DNA from: an uncultured bacterium
Lineage (GTDB): Bacteria; Cyanobacteriota; Vampirovibrionia; Gastranaerophilales; Gastranaerophilaceae
Assembly (NCBI GenBank): GCA_902760645.1
Contig: CACWHC010000007.1
Span: 1-64,000 of the forward strand
Length of the DNA: 64,000 nucleotides
Reading direction: 5' to 3'
A program made the translations under genes and the position numbers. Shown piece by piece: positions 17,494 through 26,533 of this stretch (position 1 is its first letter; every line of letters begins with the position of its first letter). The notes beneath the pieces were generated by a model. It made no database searches. It was given only the letters and a program-made list of their open reading frames with translations, and was not told the origin of the DNA.

Positions 17494-18576
17494 ATGGATT
17501 TTGGAGTATTTTTTACAGGATTCGGTTTAGGTGCATTATTTGTATTTATACCATTTTTTATAATCAGCAAACTGACTAAGCAGCAAAACACTTCCGCACT
17601 TGAAAACATGAAAATTCAGTTTGAAAACACGGCAAACAAAGTTTTTCAGGACAATTCGGAAAGATTTTCCAACCAATCCGAAGAAAAACTGGAAGAATAT
17701 TTTAAAAGATTTAGAGATAAAATTGAATCATTTGAAAAAAGAAATGAAGAAAATCTGAAACTTGAAATAGAAAATTTTTCTAAATTTGATACAAATATAA
17801 AACATTTTATTGAGGCAGGAAATAAAATCTCACAAGATACCAATAACCTTGTTAACGTTATGAAATCAGACAATCGTTCTCAGGGATTATGGGGCGAAAT
17901 TGTCTTGGAAAAAGTTTTAGAGGCTTCGGGACTCAGAAAAGGTGAAGAATATAAAATTCAATCGGGTATGGCGGAGGGGCGTCCTGATGCAACAATAATA
18001 TTACCTAATGACAGATATGTATTTATTGATGCAAAGACTTCACTTGCATCCTGGAACAATTATGTAAATGCAGAAACGCAGGAAGAAAAAAATATTTATT
18101 TAAAAGATTTTATAGCATCTACAAAATCACATATTACAGGGTTGGCAAAAAGAGATTACTCAGCAGAAGAAGCATCCCCCGATTATGTATTAATGTTCAT
18201 TCCTATTGAAAGCTGTTATTCTCTTGTATTTTGCGATAATTGCGAGCTTTGGGAATCCGCCTGGAAAAACAAAATCATGCCTGTTTCGCCGTCAACATTG
18301 CTTGCCGCATTAAAAATTATTAATGCATTCCATATTGTTGACAGACAAAACAAAAATGCCATAGAAATATCAAGGTTGAGTTCAGGTATGATTGATAAAT
18401 TTTCAGCGCTTTTATCGGAGCTTTTAAAAATCCGTTCCGGGCTTGATTCGAGTCTGAAAAAGTTACAGGGCAAAGGAAATATTTTAAATCAAATTGACAA
18501 AATACAGGAATTAGGAGTTGTCATATCAAAAGACATCCCTGAAATACCTGAGGATTTATCGGATATTAATGAATAA
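17494..18576 (+). CDS. rmuC: DNA recombination protein RmuC
   Basis: A 360-residue protein with an N-terminal membrane anchor (residues 5-27), a long coiled coil to about 135, and the RmuC nuclease-like domain (SQGLWGEIVLEKVLEASGL, RPDATIILPNDRYVFIDAKTSL, DYVLMFIPIE). The family belongs to the restriction-endonuclease-like fold and limits sequence inversions or rearrangements. The D...D-A-K pattern of the nuclease core is visible at about residues 172-184. It is preceded by an extended -10 promoter and GGGAGG, and followed 42 nt later by a separately promoted gene. Confidence 0.95.
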   Translation: MDFGVFFTGFGLGALFVFIPFFIISKLTKQQNTSALENMKIQFENTANKVFQDNSERFSNQSEEKLEEYFKRFRDKIESFEKRNEENLKLEIENFSKFDTNIKHFIEAGNKISQDTNNLVNVMKSDNRSQGLWGEIVLEKVLEASGLRKGEEYKIQSGMAEGRPDATIILPNDRYVFIDAKTSLASWNNYVNAETQEEKNIYLKDFIASTKSHITGLAKRDYSAEEASPDYVLMFIPIESCYSLVFCDNCELWESAWKNKIMPVSPSTLLAALKIINAFHIVDRQNKNAIEISRLSSGMIDKFSALLSELLKIRSGLDSSLKKLQGKGNILNQIDKIQELGVVISKDIPEIPEDLSDINE

Positions 18577-18583
18577 TAATTTC

Positions 18584-18612
18584 TTGCAAATAAATACAAT
18601 TACTTATATAAT
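18584..18612 (+). promoter_or_regulatory. Promoter of the WecG/TagA gene, predicted leaderless
   Basis: TTGCAA, a 17-bp spacer and TATAAT ending at 18612. The ATG is at 18619, exactly 6 nt later, with no Shine-Dalgarno. Confidence 0.6.
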
Positions 18613-18618
18613 TTATAT

Positions 18619-19338
18619 ATGGAGAGAAGCACAGTAAAACTTCAAGGGTATAATATCGACAGCTTTAATGTTGACGAAGCCTTGCGTTATATAACAGAAA
18701 AAAAGGGGATTGTTATTACAATCAATCCTGAGATGGTTAAGTACGGGAAACAAAATCCCGAATTTGCGGACTTTGTTAATACATCAGAACTTGTAATACC
18801 TGATGGCATAGGGATAGAAATAGGATTAAGGATATTAGGTTATAAGATAAAAAGAATTGCAGGTATAGATTTTGCAAAACGGCTTGTCGCAGAGTTTTCA
18901 AAAACATCACAACCAATAGCGTTCATAGGCGCTAAACCGCAAATTGCAGAATTGGCAGTACAAAATTTAAAGAAAGAATATGAAAATCTTAATGCCTGTT
19001 ATATTCATGACGGATATTTTCAGGACGATAAGGCAGTCTTGAATGAACTTGTAAATTCTAATCCAAAACTTGTATTAATAGCACTTGGTTCACCGAAACA
19101 AGAATTTTTTATCCGGAATGCAAAAAAATTATTACCTGATACAATATTTATTGGGATAGGCGGAAGTTTTGACGTATGGTCGGGAACAGTAAAAAGAGCA
19201 CCTAAAATATATCAAAAACTCGGATTAGAGTGGTTATACAGGACAATAAAAGAACCTCAGAGATTTAAGAGGATTTTCCCGACATTACCGCTATTTCTTG
19301 TTGATGTTATTACTGAAAAAATATGTGGAGAAAAATAA
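18619..19338 (+). CDS. WecG/TagA/CpsF family glycosyltransferase
   Basis: A 239-residue GT26 enzyme, the family that adds N-acetylmannosamine(uronic acid) or another sugar to undecaprenyl-PP-GlcNAc for surface polysaccharide. Diagnostic motifs in order are TINPEMV, IPDGIGIEI (Thr/Asp catalytic region), IAGIDF, IALGSPKQE, GIGGSFDVWSG and RAPKIYQKLGLEWLYR. The C-terminal basic region (FKRIFPTLPLFL) is the expected membrane-association tail. Its stop codon overlaps the next start (TAATG), making it the first gene of a tightly coupled run ending with the phosphatase at 21270. Confidence 0.93.
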   Translation: MERSTVKLQGYNIDSFNVDEALRYITEKKGIVITINPEMVKYGKQNPEFADFVNTSELVIPDGIGIEIGLRILGYKIKRIAGIDFAKRLVAEFSKTSQPIAFIGAKPQIAELAVQNLKKEYENLNACYIHDGYFQDDKAVLNELVNSNPKLVLIALGSPKQEFFIRNAKKLLPDTIFIGIGGSFDVWSGTVKRAPKIYQKLGLEWLYRTIKEPQRFKRIFPTLPLFLVDVITEKICGEK

Positions 19339-20162
19339 TGCTTACAGAATCTGAAATTAACGAATTAAAAGAAGCCTGCAAAGAAAGTCGCAGAAACATA
19401 TTAAAAATGGTATATACCGCACAATCCGGACATATCGGAGGTTCACTATCCGCAACAGAAATTATGACAGTATTATTTCATAAATGTATGAAACTTGCTC
19501 CGAAGTGGACTGATGATGATAATTATGAAACAAGGGACAGGTTCGTTTTATCAAAAGGTCACGTTTCTCCTATATATTATTCAAATTTGGCACAAATGGG
19601 ATATTTCCCTGAAAAAGAATTAATGACCTTCAGAAAATTAGGTTCAAGATTACAGGGGCATCCGGCAGTTTATTGTCCGGGAATTGAGGCTGCAACAGGG
19701 TCTTTAGGTCAGGGATTAGCTATAGCCTGCGGAATAGCAATGGCACTAAAACTTGACAAGAACCCGGCTAATGTATTTGTTTTATTGGGTGATGGCGAAT
19801 TACAGGAAGGCAGTATCTGGGAAGCTTTTATGGATGCGCCAAAAAGAAATTTAGATAATATTATAGCTATTATTGACAGAAACAGATTACAAATTGACGG
19901 GAACACAGAAGATATTAAGCCGTTGGATAATCTTGCGGAAAAAATTCGTGCATTCAACTGGAATGTAATTGAAATTGACGGACACGATATAAAACAGATT
20001 TATGATGCAATTGAACGGGCAAAAACATCAACCCATCCTGCGGCAATAATTGCAAATACAGTAAAAGGTAAAGGAGTAAGCTTTATGGAAAATAATGCAG
20101 GCTGGCACGGCAAAGCTCCTAAACAAGAAGATTATGAAAAGGCAATGGAAGAACTGGCATAA
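19338..20162 (+). CDS. Transketolase, N-terminal subunit
   Basis: About 274 residues covering only the thiamine-diphosphate-binding half of transketolase. It shows SGHIGGSLSATEIM, FVLSKGHVSPIYY, GSLGQGLAIACG, and the metal-binding GDGELQEG...IIDRNRLQIDG motif. The pyrimidine-binding half is a separate gene at 41859 on the other strand, so this is the split form. It links sugar phosphates of the pentose phosphate pathway. GGAGA precedes the ATG at 19338 (TAATG overlap). An upstream in-frame ATG at 19323 would only extend it into the preceding gene. It is coupled to the next gene by another TAATG. Confidence 0.95.
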   Translation: MLTESEINELKEACKESRRNILKMVYTAQSGHIGGSLSATEIMTVLFHKCMKLAPKWTDDDNYETRDRFVLSKGHVSPIYYSNLAQMGYFPEKELMTFRKLGSRLQGHPAVYCPGIEAATGSLGQGLAIACGIAMALKLDKNPANVFVLLGDGELQEGSIWEAFMDAPKRNLDNIIAIIDRNRLQIDGNTEDIKPLDNLAEKIRAFNWNVIEIDGHDIKQIYDAIERAKTSTHPAAIIANTVKGKGVSFMENNAGWHGKAPKQEDYEKAMEELA

Positions 20163-20617
20163 TGATAACAGATGATATAACAAATATCAGAGAATATAAA
20201 ATTATTCCTGAGGAAGCAATTAATTTTATTGAAAATTTAACAATTACGGCTCGTGAAGGCAAACACACTATTAATGACAAAATATACGCAAATATTGAAT
20301 CCTACACGAGAAAGAGTTTAATGGAAGCAAATTTAGAATCTCACAGAAAATATATTGACATTCAGCTGCTGCTATCCGGAACGGAGAGAATTGATTATTG
20401 TAATACAGACGGATTAACGGCACTGCAGCCATATGATTATGTAAAAGATATTAGTTTTTACAAAAGACCGACTGCAGAAATTGGTTCAGTTATTCTAAAC
20501 GGGAGAAATTTTGCGGTATTTTTTCCACAGGATGCACATGCTCCGCAAATTACAACCCTGGAGCTTCAAAACAATGTCAAAAAAGTCGTTGTAAAAATTG
20601 CGGTAGATTTTTCATGA
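20162..20617 (+). CDS. YhcH/YjgK/YiaL family protein
   Basis: A 151-residue cupin-like protein of the YhcH/YjgK/YiaL group (DUF386), whose members are associated with sialic-acid or other sugar metabolism, possibly as anomerases. Characteristic features are ESHRKYIDIQLLLSG, the Y-C-N/D turn after ERIDYC, and FFPQDAHAPQI near residue 120, where histidine and acidic residues bind metal. It is sandwiched between the transketolase half and a phosphatase with overlapping start and stop codons on both sides, which points to sugar-phosphate metabolism. The substrate is unknown. Confidence 0.88.
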   Translation: MITDDITNIREYKIIPEEAINFIENLTITAREGKHTINDKIYANIESYTRKSLMEANLESHRKYIDIQLLLSGTERIDYCNTDGLTALQPYDYVKDISFYKRPTAEIGSVILNGRNFAVFFPQDAHAPQITTLELQNNVKKVVVKIAVDFS

Positions 20618-21270
20618 TACAAGGAATAATTTTTGATTTAGATGGGACATTACTTAATACTCTTGAAGATTTATGCGACAGCACAAATTTTGCACTTCAA
20701 AAATTCGGTTACCCTAAACGAACAATTGAAGAAGTCCGACATTTTGTCGGTAACGGAGTACGTCTTTTGATAGAAAGAGCAATACCGAACGGGAAAGAAA
20801 ATCCTTATTTTGAAGAGTGTCTTAACACCTTTAAACAACATTACAGAGGCAATATGTATAATAAAACAAAGCCCTATGACGGAATTGTTGAATTACTAAA
20901 AGTTTTAAGGCTCAAAGGTATACAAACGGCGGTTGTATCAAATAAATTTGACACCGCAGTAAAAGAACTCTGTAAAAAATATTTTGGGGATTTAATACAG
21001 GTAGCAATAGGAGAAAATGAAGAAGAAGGTATAAGGAAAAAACCTGCACCTGATAGCGTATTTAAAGCTATTTCAGAATTGAAAATCAGCATTGAAAACG
21101 TAATTTATGTCGGGGACTCCGAAACAGATGTCCAAACAGCTAAAAATGCAGAAATAGACTGCATAGGATGCTGCTGGGGCTTTAGAGATAAATCCGTACT
21201 TCTAAAAGAAGGAGCTGCACACATAGTCCAAAACCCAAAAGAAATTTACGAAATTATATCAACATTATAA
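20614..21270 (+). CDS. HAD-family phosphatase (Gph-like)
   Basis: A 218-residue haloacid-dehalogenase-fold phosphatase. Motif I is FDLDGTLLNT at the N-terminus, followed by the alpha-helical cap, motif II VVSNKF, a lysine of motif III in KKPAPDS, and motif IV YVGDSETDVQTAKNA. The layout is that of phosphoglycolate phosphatase and related small-sugar phosphatases. The start overlaps the YhcH-type gene by 4 nt. The substrate cannot be fixed; phosphoglycolate or a sugar phosphate is likely given the operon. Confidence 0.9.
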   Translation: MIQGIIFDLDGTLLNTLEDLCDSTNFALQKFGYPKRTIEEVRHFVGNGVRLLIERAIPNGKENPYFEECLNTFKQHYRGNMYNKTKPYDGIVELLKVLRLKGIQTAVVSNKFDTAVKELCKKYFGDLIQVAIGENEEEGIRKKPAPDSVFKAISELKISIENVIYVGDSETDVQTAKNAEIDCIGCCWGFRDKSVLLKEGAAHIVQNPKEIYEIISTL

Positions 21271-22704
21271 TTTCATTTTGTCGGTTTTCTCAATTTTAAA
21301 CAGTTTATGATTGTTTGGTAAATCAAGAACCGGAATAAAATTTATAATAAAATTTTTATCCTCAAGCCTGAAAGTTTCACCTCGCACCACTGCAGGGATA
21401 AGAATATAATTATTTTTATCATAAGCCAATGATCTATTTAACCAGGTCGGCGATATATACATAATATCCGAAGTAAAGGATAAGAAATCAAAGAAATTTT
21501 CACAATTCGTCGCAGGTAATGCCCAATTATATAAATAAAATTCGGTATTCTCATTTTCCATATAAGGTATTACAGCCTGAGCCTTTGGCAAAAATAATAT
21601 TATTCGGGAATTTTCAATATTATCAATTGTTAATATTTTATCAGCCATAGTTTTTGCTTTGAATCCGAAGAAAACATCATTCTTAAGTGCAGGTGAAAAT
21701 ATTTGACCGACGAACATAAGGAATAACAACACTTCGGCAACAATAAAAGATTTTAAAGGTTTTTCACACTTATCAAAAAGCATCCAATACGCAAACATTA
21801 TGTAAATCGGGGAAAATACATAATGCTGCGATGCTCCGGCATACCTGAATAAGAAACAATATAGCATTGAAACAAACGTAAACAACCAGAAAAATAATAT
21901 CCGCCTGTCTTTTATAAATAATATAATCACAGTATAAATTAATAAGGCAGCAACAATAAGCTCATTAAAAACATTTACTAACAAATATTTTGCAGACAAC
22001 AAATAAAAATATTTTGAAAATTGAACACCAAAATCATGCATATTTGTCGGAACATTATATGAAGCAGCACCCAAAAGCTGCCACAAAATTAATACCGCAC
22101 CGAATATACAAATTGCTGAAGATATAATAAAATCACGTTTTTCAACTTCGCCGTTCAGAGTACTTTTAATCAAATCATAACCGAACAACAAACCGAGAGG
22201 GAACACACCAAACAACGCCATCAAACTTGTATTACCGCATAAAATTAAAACAGAAGAATATGCAACAGGATGTTTTACGGAATTTTTATACATCACAACA
22301 AGCAGACACATCAACATAACGCCAACAGCATAACATCTTGCCAAAACCGGTAACTGTGCCAAAAACGGATACGAAAGAGTTATTGCAAATTTTGTCCAAT
22401 TACCAAACGGAGCTTTTTTCCACAATACTATCAGCGAAACAAGAACAAATAACCAATTTAATATCTGCATAGGATAAGGATACCAGAGTTTCAGTTTTGC
22501 AAACGGCATCAGAAGTAAATACCAAACAAGCAGATGCCCTTCGTCATTCATCTTGCTTATTAATTCAATTACTGAATAATTTTGTGCAAGCATATACGCA
22601 TGTGCTTCATCAAACCAAGCCTGATGAAATGATACTCGTAATATAGTTATTAAGCACCACAAAAATAATACCGCAATTATAAATATACGTTTACTTAACT
22701 TCAT
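21265..22704 (-). CDS. GT-C type membrane glycosyltransferase-like protein
   Basis: About 479 residues with roughly ten membrane helices in the first 400 residues and a soluble C-terminal domain. The first loop has WFDEAHAYMLAQ, matching the acidic catalytic loop of family-39/ArnT-like enzymes that use lipid-linked sugars on the outer face of the membrane. I chose the ATG at 22704, which has AAAAGGAA upstream and overlaps the flavoprotein gene by 14 nt. A longer start at 22758 would lie well inside that gene. It converges with the HAD gene, overlapping it by 6 nt. Confidence 0.78.
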   Translation of the reverse strand: MKLSKRIFIIAVLFLWCLITILRVSFHQAWFDEAHAYMLAQNYSVIELISKMNDEGHLLVWYLLLMPFAKLKLWYPYPMQILNWLFVLVSLIVLWKKAPFGNWTKFAITLSYPFLAQLPVLARCYAVGVMLMCLLVVMYKNSVKHPVAYSSVLILCGNTSLMALFGVFPLGLLFGYDLIKSTLNGEVEKRDFIISSAICIFGAVLILWQLLGAASYNVPTNMHDFGVQFSKYFYLLSAKYLLVNVFNELIVAALLIYTVIILFIKDRRILFFWLFTFVSMLYCFLFRYAGASQHYVFSPIYIMFAYWMLFDKCEKPLKSFIVAEVLLFLMFVGQIFSPALKNDVFFGFKAKTMADKILTIDNIENSRIILFLPKAQAVIPYMENENTEFYLYNWALPATNCENFFDFLSFTSDIMYISPTWLNRSLAYDKNNYILIPAVVRGETFRLEDKNFIINFIPVLDLPNNHKLFKIEKTDKMKL

Positions 22705-24244
22705 GATATTCCTTTTCCGTATTAACTTTCCACAGGACAGATTTGTCTTCATTATCACAGATAACTTTCACAACCTCAATACCGCTTAGCATTGAATGAT
22801 CCATATTATTGTATTTGTGCTGTCCGTTTCTGCCGATACAATACAAATTATTTATACTGTTAAGATACTCCCTTACGACATCAAAATCTTTGTAAACACC
22901 AAAATATGCAGGATATGCTTTTTTAACTTTAATCCTGACGCTGTCAATAACATCTTCTTTTCTGACTACATTAAGTTTCTCCAGTTCAGAAATTCCAAAA
23001 TTCAGCATTTCACCATCTGTCATATTCCACAATTTATCCCCCTCATTACTGAAATATTCAAGACTTAAAAATACTTTATTCTCAAAATCTTTTACAAGAT
23101 AAGGTGACCAGTTATTCATTATTTGCATTCTGCCTGCCGTAACATCATCCTCCTGAATGTAAATCCAATTATCAGGACAGATATTGTTTATAGTAGGTAT
23201 TTTCGTATTATTTTTCAAATTTATCTTATTACAATAAAAACCAAGAAGAATATAGTCCCTGTACGGAAGATTTAATGCAATATTTTTGACATTTTCCGGA
23301 ACGACATTTCCCATACCAAATATTAAATCCTTTACAGGCATTGAAGAAATATAATAATCCGCAAAGTAATCTTTATATTGACTTTGTTCGCAAACCTTTA
23401 CTCCGCACACATTTTTCCCGTCTGTTAAAATTTCTGTTACTTTTGAATTCAGATGTATTTCACCACCCATTTCCTTAATTTTATCAGCCATATAATTCCA
23501 TAACTGACCGCATCCGTATTTTGGATAGAAAAATTCATCTATCAACGAAGTTTCCTTTTGTTTATTAGAAATCAATTTTAAAGGAGATAATACCGCATTC
23601 AAAACAGCCTTTGATAAAGATAAACCTTTAATTCTCTGTTCGCCCCATTCTTTAGAAATATCTCTCGGATGAAGCCCCCAAACTTTTTGGGTATATTTTT
23701 CAAAAAACATTTCATACAAAACTTTCCCGAAACGATTTATCATAAAATCTTCTAAGGATTTTTCATTTCGCTTAAAAACACATGATTTTATATAACTCAT
23801 GCCTGCACAAAAAGTTCTGCCTATACCCATATTTAGTATAGTTGACAATTTCAGACTTACAGGATAATCAAAAAATTTTCTTAAATAATAAATTCTTGAT
23901 ATACGTCTGCGTTTAAGCATAACCCTGTCTTCTTTATCCGGGTCAGGACCGCCGGGACTTACGGTTATTTTTCGGTCTAAAATTTTGTCATCAACAGGAC
24001 GTTTCCCCTGCAGCGGCAAAACTTCTTCCCAAAAATCAAGTATTTCCTGATTTTTAGAGAACAATCGGTGACCGCCTAAATCAATACCGTTTCCGTTATG
24101 GAAAACTGTTTTTGAAATTCCGCCCACGCAATCTGCTTCTTCAAATATTACCGGCAAAATATCATCGGTGTATTTTAAAAAATTATATGCAGCACTCAAA
24201 CCTGCAGGCCCCGCACCAATTATAACAGCTTTCTTATCTCTCAT
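22691..24244 (-). CDS. FAD-dependent oxidoreductase, UDP-galactopyranose-mutase-like
   Basis: A 517-residue flavoprotein. The N-terminal Rossmann motif VIIGAGPAGLSAAYNFLK binds the FAD ADP moiety, followed by E-E-x-x-C-x-G-G-x-S-K and DLGGHRLFS as in the UDP-galactopyranose mutase/protoporphyrinogen-oxidase-like superfamily. Near the C-terminus NLYCIGRNGQHKYNNMDHSMLSG is the second FAD-binding motif. The length exceeds classical mutase (about 370-390), so it is more likely a related sugar or lipid oxidoreductase. It is cotranscribed with the GT-C protein, so a glycan role is plausible. Confidence 0.85.
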   Translation of the reverse strand: MRDKKAVIIGAGPAGLSAAYNFLKYTDDILPVIFEEADCVGGISKTVFHNGNGIDLGGHRLFSKNQEILDFWEEVLPLQGKRPVDDKILDRKITVSPGGPDPDKEDRVMLKRRRISRIYYLRKFFDYPVSLKLSTILNMGIGRTFCAGMSYIKSCVFKRNEKSLEDFMINRFGKVLYEMFFEKYTQKVWGLHPRDISKEWGEQRIKGLSLSKAVLNAVLSPLKLISNKQKETSLIDEFFYPKYGCGQLWNYMADKIKEMGGEIHLNSKVTEILTDGKNVCGVKVCEQSQYKDYFADYYISSMPVKDLIFGMGNVVPENVKNIALNLPYRDYILLGFYCNKINLKNNTKIPTINNICPDNWIYIQEDDVTAGRMQIMNNWSPYLVKDFENKVFLSLEYFSNEGDKLWNMTDGEMLNFGISELEKLNVVRKEDVIDSVRIKVKKAYPAYFGVYKDFDVVREYLNSINNLYCIGRNGQHKYNNMDHSMLSGIEVVKVICDNEDKSVLWKVNTEKEYHEVK

Positions 24245-24308
24245 AAAAGAACCCTAACTAACCCTGCCTTATTTAATACTATTATAAAATAATAAAACAT
24301 GCAAAAAA

Positions 24309-24337
24309 GCGGTATTCAAACTGAACACCGCCTTTTT
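24309..24337 (-). terminator. Terminator behind the uracil-DNA glycosylase gene
   Basis: GCGGTATTC...GAACACCGC hairpin with flanking A and T runs, so it could act in both directions. It lies 15 nt behind the glycosylase stop codon. Confidence 0.7.
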
Positions 24338-24351
24338 GTTATTTATTAATA

Positions 24352-25008
24352 TTACACATTTACCAATGTTCCGAATGCTACGTCAGTTACTGTAACAACA
24401 TCATCAAAAGTTCTGTCGGGTAAAACTGTTTCTTTAATATTTATCAAATCTTCCTGCATTAATCTTCTTGGAGAACCTTCCTCCATTGAGTGATTTCTTA
24501 ACAGGTATGACGGATGGAAGATGGTCATTGCTTTATATTCAACACCATCTACCGTAATAGTCATCCACTGACCTCTTACCTTAGATATAGTTTGTTTTTT
24601 ATCCAGTTGTACAAAAGATTTGAGAGCAGTAGCACCGCAAAGAATAATCGCATCAGGCTTAATTATATCAATCTGAGCTTCCAAAAATTTTCTGCATGCA
24701 GCCTTTTCTTCATCTGTAGGAACTCTGTTTTCAGGAGGTCTGCACTTAACAGTATTAATAATATACAAATCTCTGTTTCTTGAAATACCTGCCTCTGTTA
24801 AAAATTCATCTAATAATTGTCCTGCACGACCTACAAACGGTCTGCCTGTTTCATCCTCGGTTTCTCCCGGAGCTTCGCCTATCAAAACTATCCTTGCAGT
24901 AGCTGCATCACCGTCTGAAAAAACTATATTATTTCTGGTTGCACCCAACGCACATCCCATACAATTCTCACATTTTTGTCTAACAATTTCCAGACAATTT
25001 TTCTTCAT
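24352..25008 (-). CDS. Uracil-DNA glycosylase, family 4 (Fe-S)
   Basis: A 218-residue base-excision repair enzyme of the 4Fe-4S family. The cluster ligands are the N-terminal CENCMGC region and two later cysteines (KCRPPENR and AACRKF). The active-site block is GEAPGETEDETGRPFVGRAGQLLD, the uracil-binding strand is INTVKCRPP, and the C-terminal HPSYLLR supplies the catalytic histidine loop. GAGGAGAG precedes the ATG. The symporter gene lies 18 nt upstream on the same strand, so they may share a transcript. Confidence 0.95.
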   Translation of the reverse strand: MKKNCLEIVRQKCENCMGCALGATRNNIVFSDGDAATARIVLIGEAPGETEDETGRPFVGRAGQLLDEFLTEAGISRNRDLYIINTVKCRPPENRVPTDEEKAACRKFLEAQIDIIKPDAIILCGATALKSFVQLDKKQTISKVRGQWMTITVDGVEYKAMTIFHPSYLLRNHSMEEGSPRRLMQEDLINIKETVLPDRTFDDVVTVTDVAFGTLVNV

Positions 25009-25026
25009 CTTCTGTCTCTCCTCTTT

Positions 25027-26487
25027 CTAATTTTTAAATAGTCCAACGTTATATCTTCTACAATATCTTTTAAGTTCTTTAATAACAACATCCGAAAGTA
25101 TGAAAACTGCTATTAAATTCGGAACCGCTAAAAACAAAGTAAATGCATCTGACAGATTAATTATACTTTTAAAGTTCATCGCAGAACCAACAACTATGAA
25201 TATACAATATATTACCTGAAAAGTACGGGTTGTCAATTTTGTATCACCAAACAAAAACGTCCATCCCTTAATCCCGTAATATGAGCCGCACAGCATGGTT
25301 GACAGGACGAAACAGCTTGCCATAATTGTTAACAATATCGGGAAAAACGGACAAACACTTGCAAATGCCTTTGATGTCAATTCAATACCTGCAAGTCCGG
25401 TATTATTGAGATATACACCGCTTACAACAATTACAAATGCTGTAGCCGAGCCAACAATAACCGTATCAACAAACGGCTGCAACATTGCAATAAATGCCTG
25501 TGCTACAGGTTTATTTGTTTTTACTGCTGAAAATGCAATTGGGGCAGTACCTAAGCCTGCTTCGTTTGCAAACATGGCACGGCGAAATCCCCATAACATA
25601 CAGGCAAATACTCCTCCGCCAATAGCCTGCGGTTTAAACGCCTGAGTTAAAATTAAATGTATTGTATGAGGGAAATGATGTATATTTACCAAACAAATTA
25701 CAAAAGCAGAAGCAACATATAAAGTACACATTACAGGCGTAACTTTTGACGTAAACTTGCCAATGGCTTTAATTCCGCCGATAATTGTAACATACGTTAT
25801 AATTGCAACAATCAGACCCAACAACCAGCTTTGATTATGGAAAAAGCTTGATTCACCGCCTGTTACCTCCGTAATCTGAGTTGTCATAGCGTTAATCTGA
25901 AATAAATTCCAACCGCCAATCATTGCAAATATACAGCAAATCGCATAAATTTTAGCCAAAGTCGGTGCAAATTTTCCAAGCAGCTTATGATGTTTAAGTC
26001 CTGCAAGAATATAATACATCGGACCGCCTGCAACACTGCCCGTCTTTTTATTAACATACCTGAGTTTCAAACCTAACAAAACTTCTGCAAATTTTAATGC
26101 CATAGAAAACAAACCGGCAATAATCATCCAAAAAATTACTCCCGGACCTCCGATAGAAACAGCGGCGGCAGAACCTGCAACATTACCGATACCTGCGGAA
26201 GCTGATATTGTAGCTGTCAATGCCTGAAATGCAGATACTTCACCGTGTTTTTTCCTCTGAATTTCATCTTTATGCTCATAATTTTTGGTAATTAATTTTA
26301 CAGCGTGTTTAAATCCCCAAAATCCGATAAATCTTGTTCTTATCGTAAAATATATTGCAGCAGACATTAACAGAGCAATCAAAAATTCGATTTTTACACC
26401 GTGAATTGTGACTGAACTGAATATTATCCCTGAAATTTTATCGGCTATAGGGGAAAGTAAACTGTCTATTAAGCTATCTAAATCCAT
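25027..26487 (-). CDS. Sodium:alanine symporter (AGCS family)
   Basis: A 486-residue inner-membrane transporter of the alanine or glycine:cation symporter family. About 10-11 membrane helices are visible, with the family signatures GIGNVAGSAAAVSIGGPGVIFWM (substrate and sodium site) and FANEAGLGTAPIAFSAVKT. It imports alanine or glycine with sodium. The ATG has no ribosome-binding site but an extended -10 box ends 6 nt upstream, predicting a leaderless transcript. Confidence 0.95.
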   Translation of the reverse strand: MDLDSLIDSLLSPIADKISGIIFSSVTIHGVKIEFLIALLMSAAIYFTIRTRFIGFWGFKHAVKLITKNYEHKDEIQRKKHGEVSAFQALTATISASAGIGNVAGSAAAVSIGGPGVIFWMIIAGLFSMALKFAEVLLGLKLRYVNKKTGSVAGGPMYYILAGLKHHKLLGKFAPTLAKIYAICCIFAMIGGWNLFQINAMTTQITEVTGGESSFFHNQSWLLGLIVAIITYVTIIGGIKAIGKFTSKVTPVMCTLYVASAFVICLVNIHHFPHTIHLILTQAFKPQAIGGGVFACMLWGFRRAMFANEAGLGTAPIAFSAVKTNKPVAQAFIAMLQPFVDTVIVGSATAFVIVVSGVYLNNTGLAGIELTSKAFASVCPFFPILLTIMASCFVLSTMLCGSYYGIKGWTFLFGDTKLTTRTFQVIYCIFIVVGSAMNFKSIINLSDAFTLFLAVPNLIAVFILSDVVIKELKRYCRRYNVGLFKN

Positions 26488-26493
26488 AAAACC

Positions 26494-26502
26494 ATTTTAT
26501 CA
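26494..26502 (-). promoter_or_regulatory. Extended -10 promoter of the alanine symporter, predicted leaderless
   Basis: On the minus strand TG-A-TAAAAT, then 6 nt (GGTTTT), then ATG. No Shine-Dalgarno is present. Confidence 0.5.
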
Positions 26503-26533
26503 CAGACATAAAAATAAAAAAGATATCTAAGAT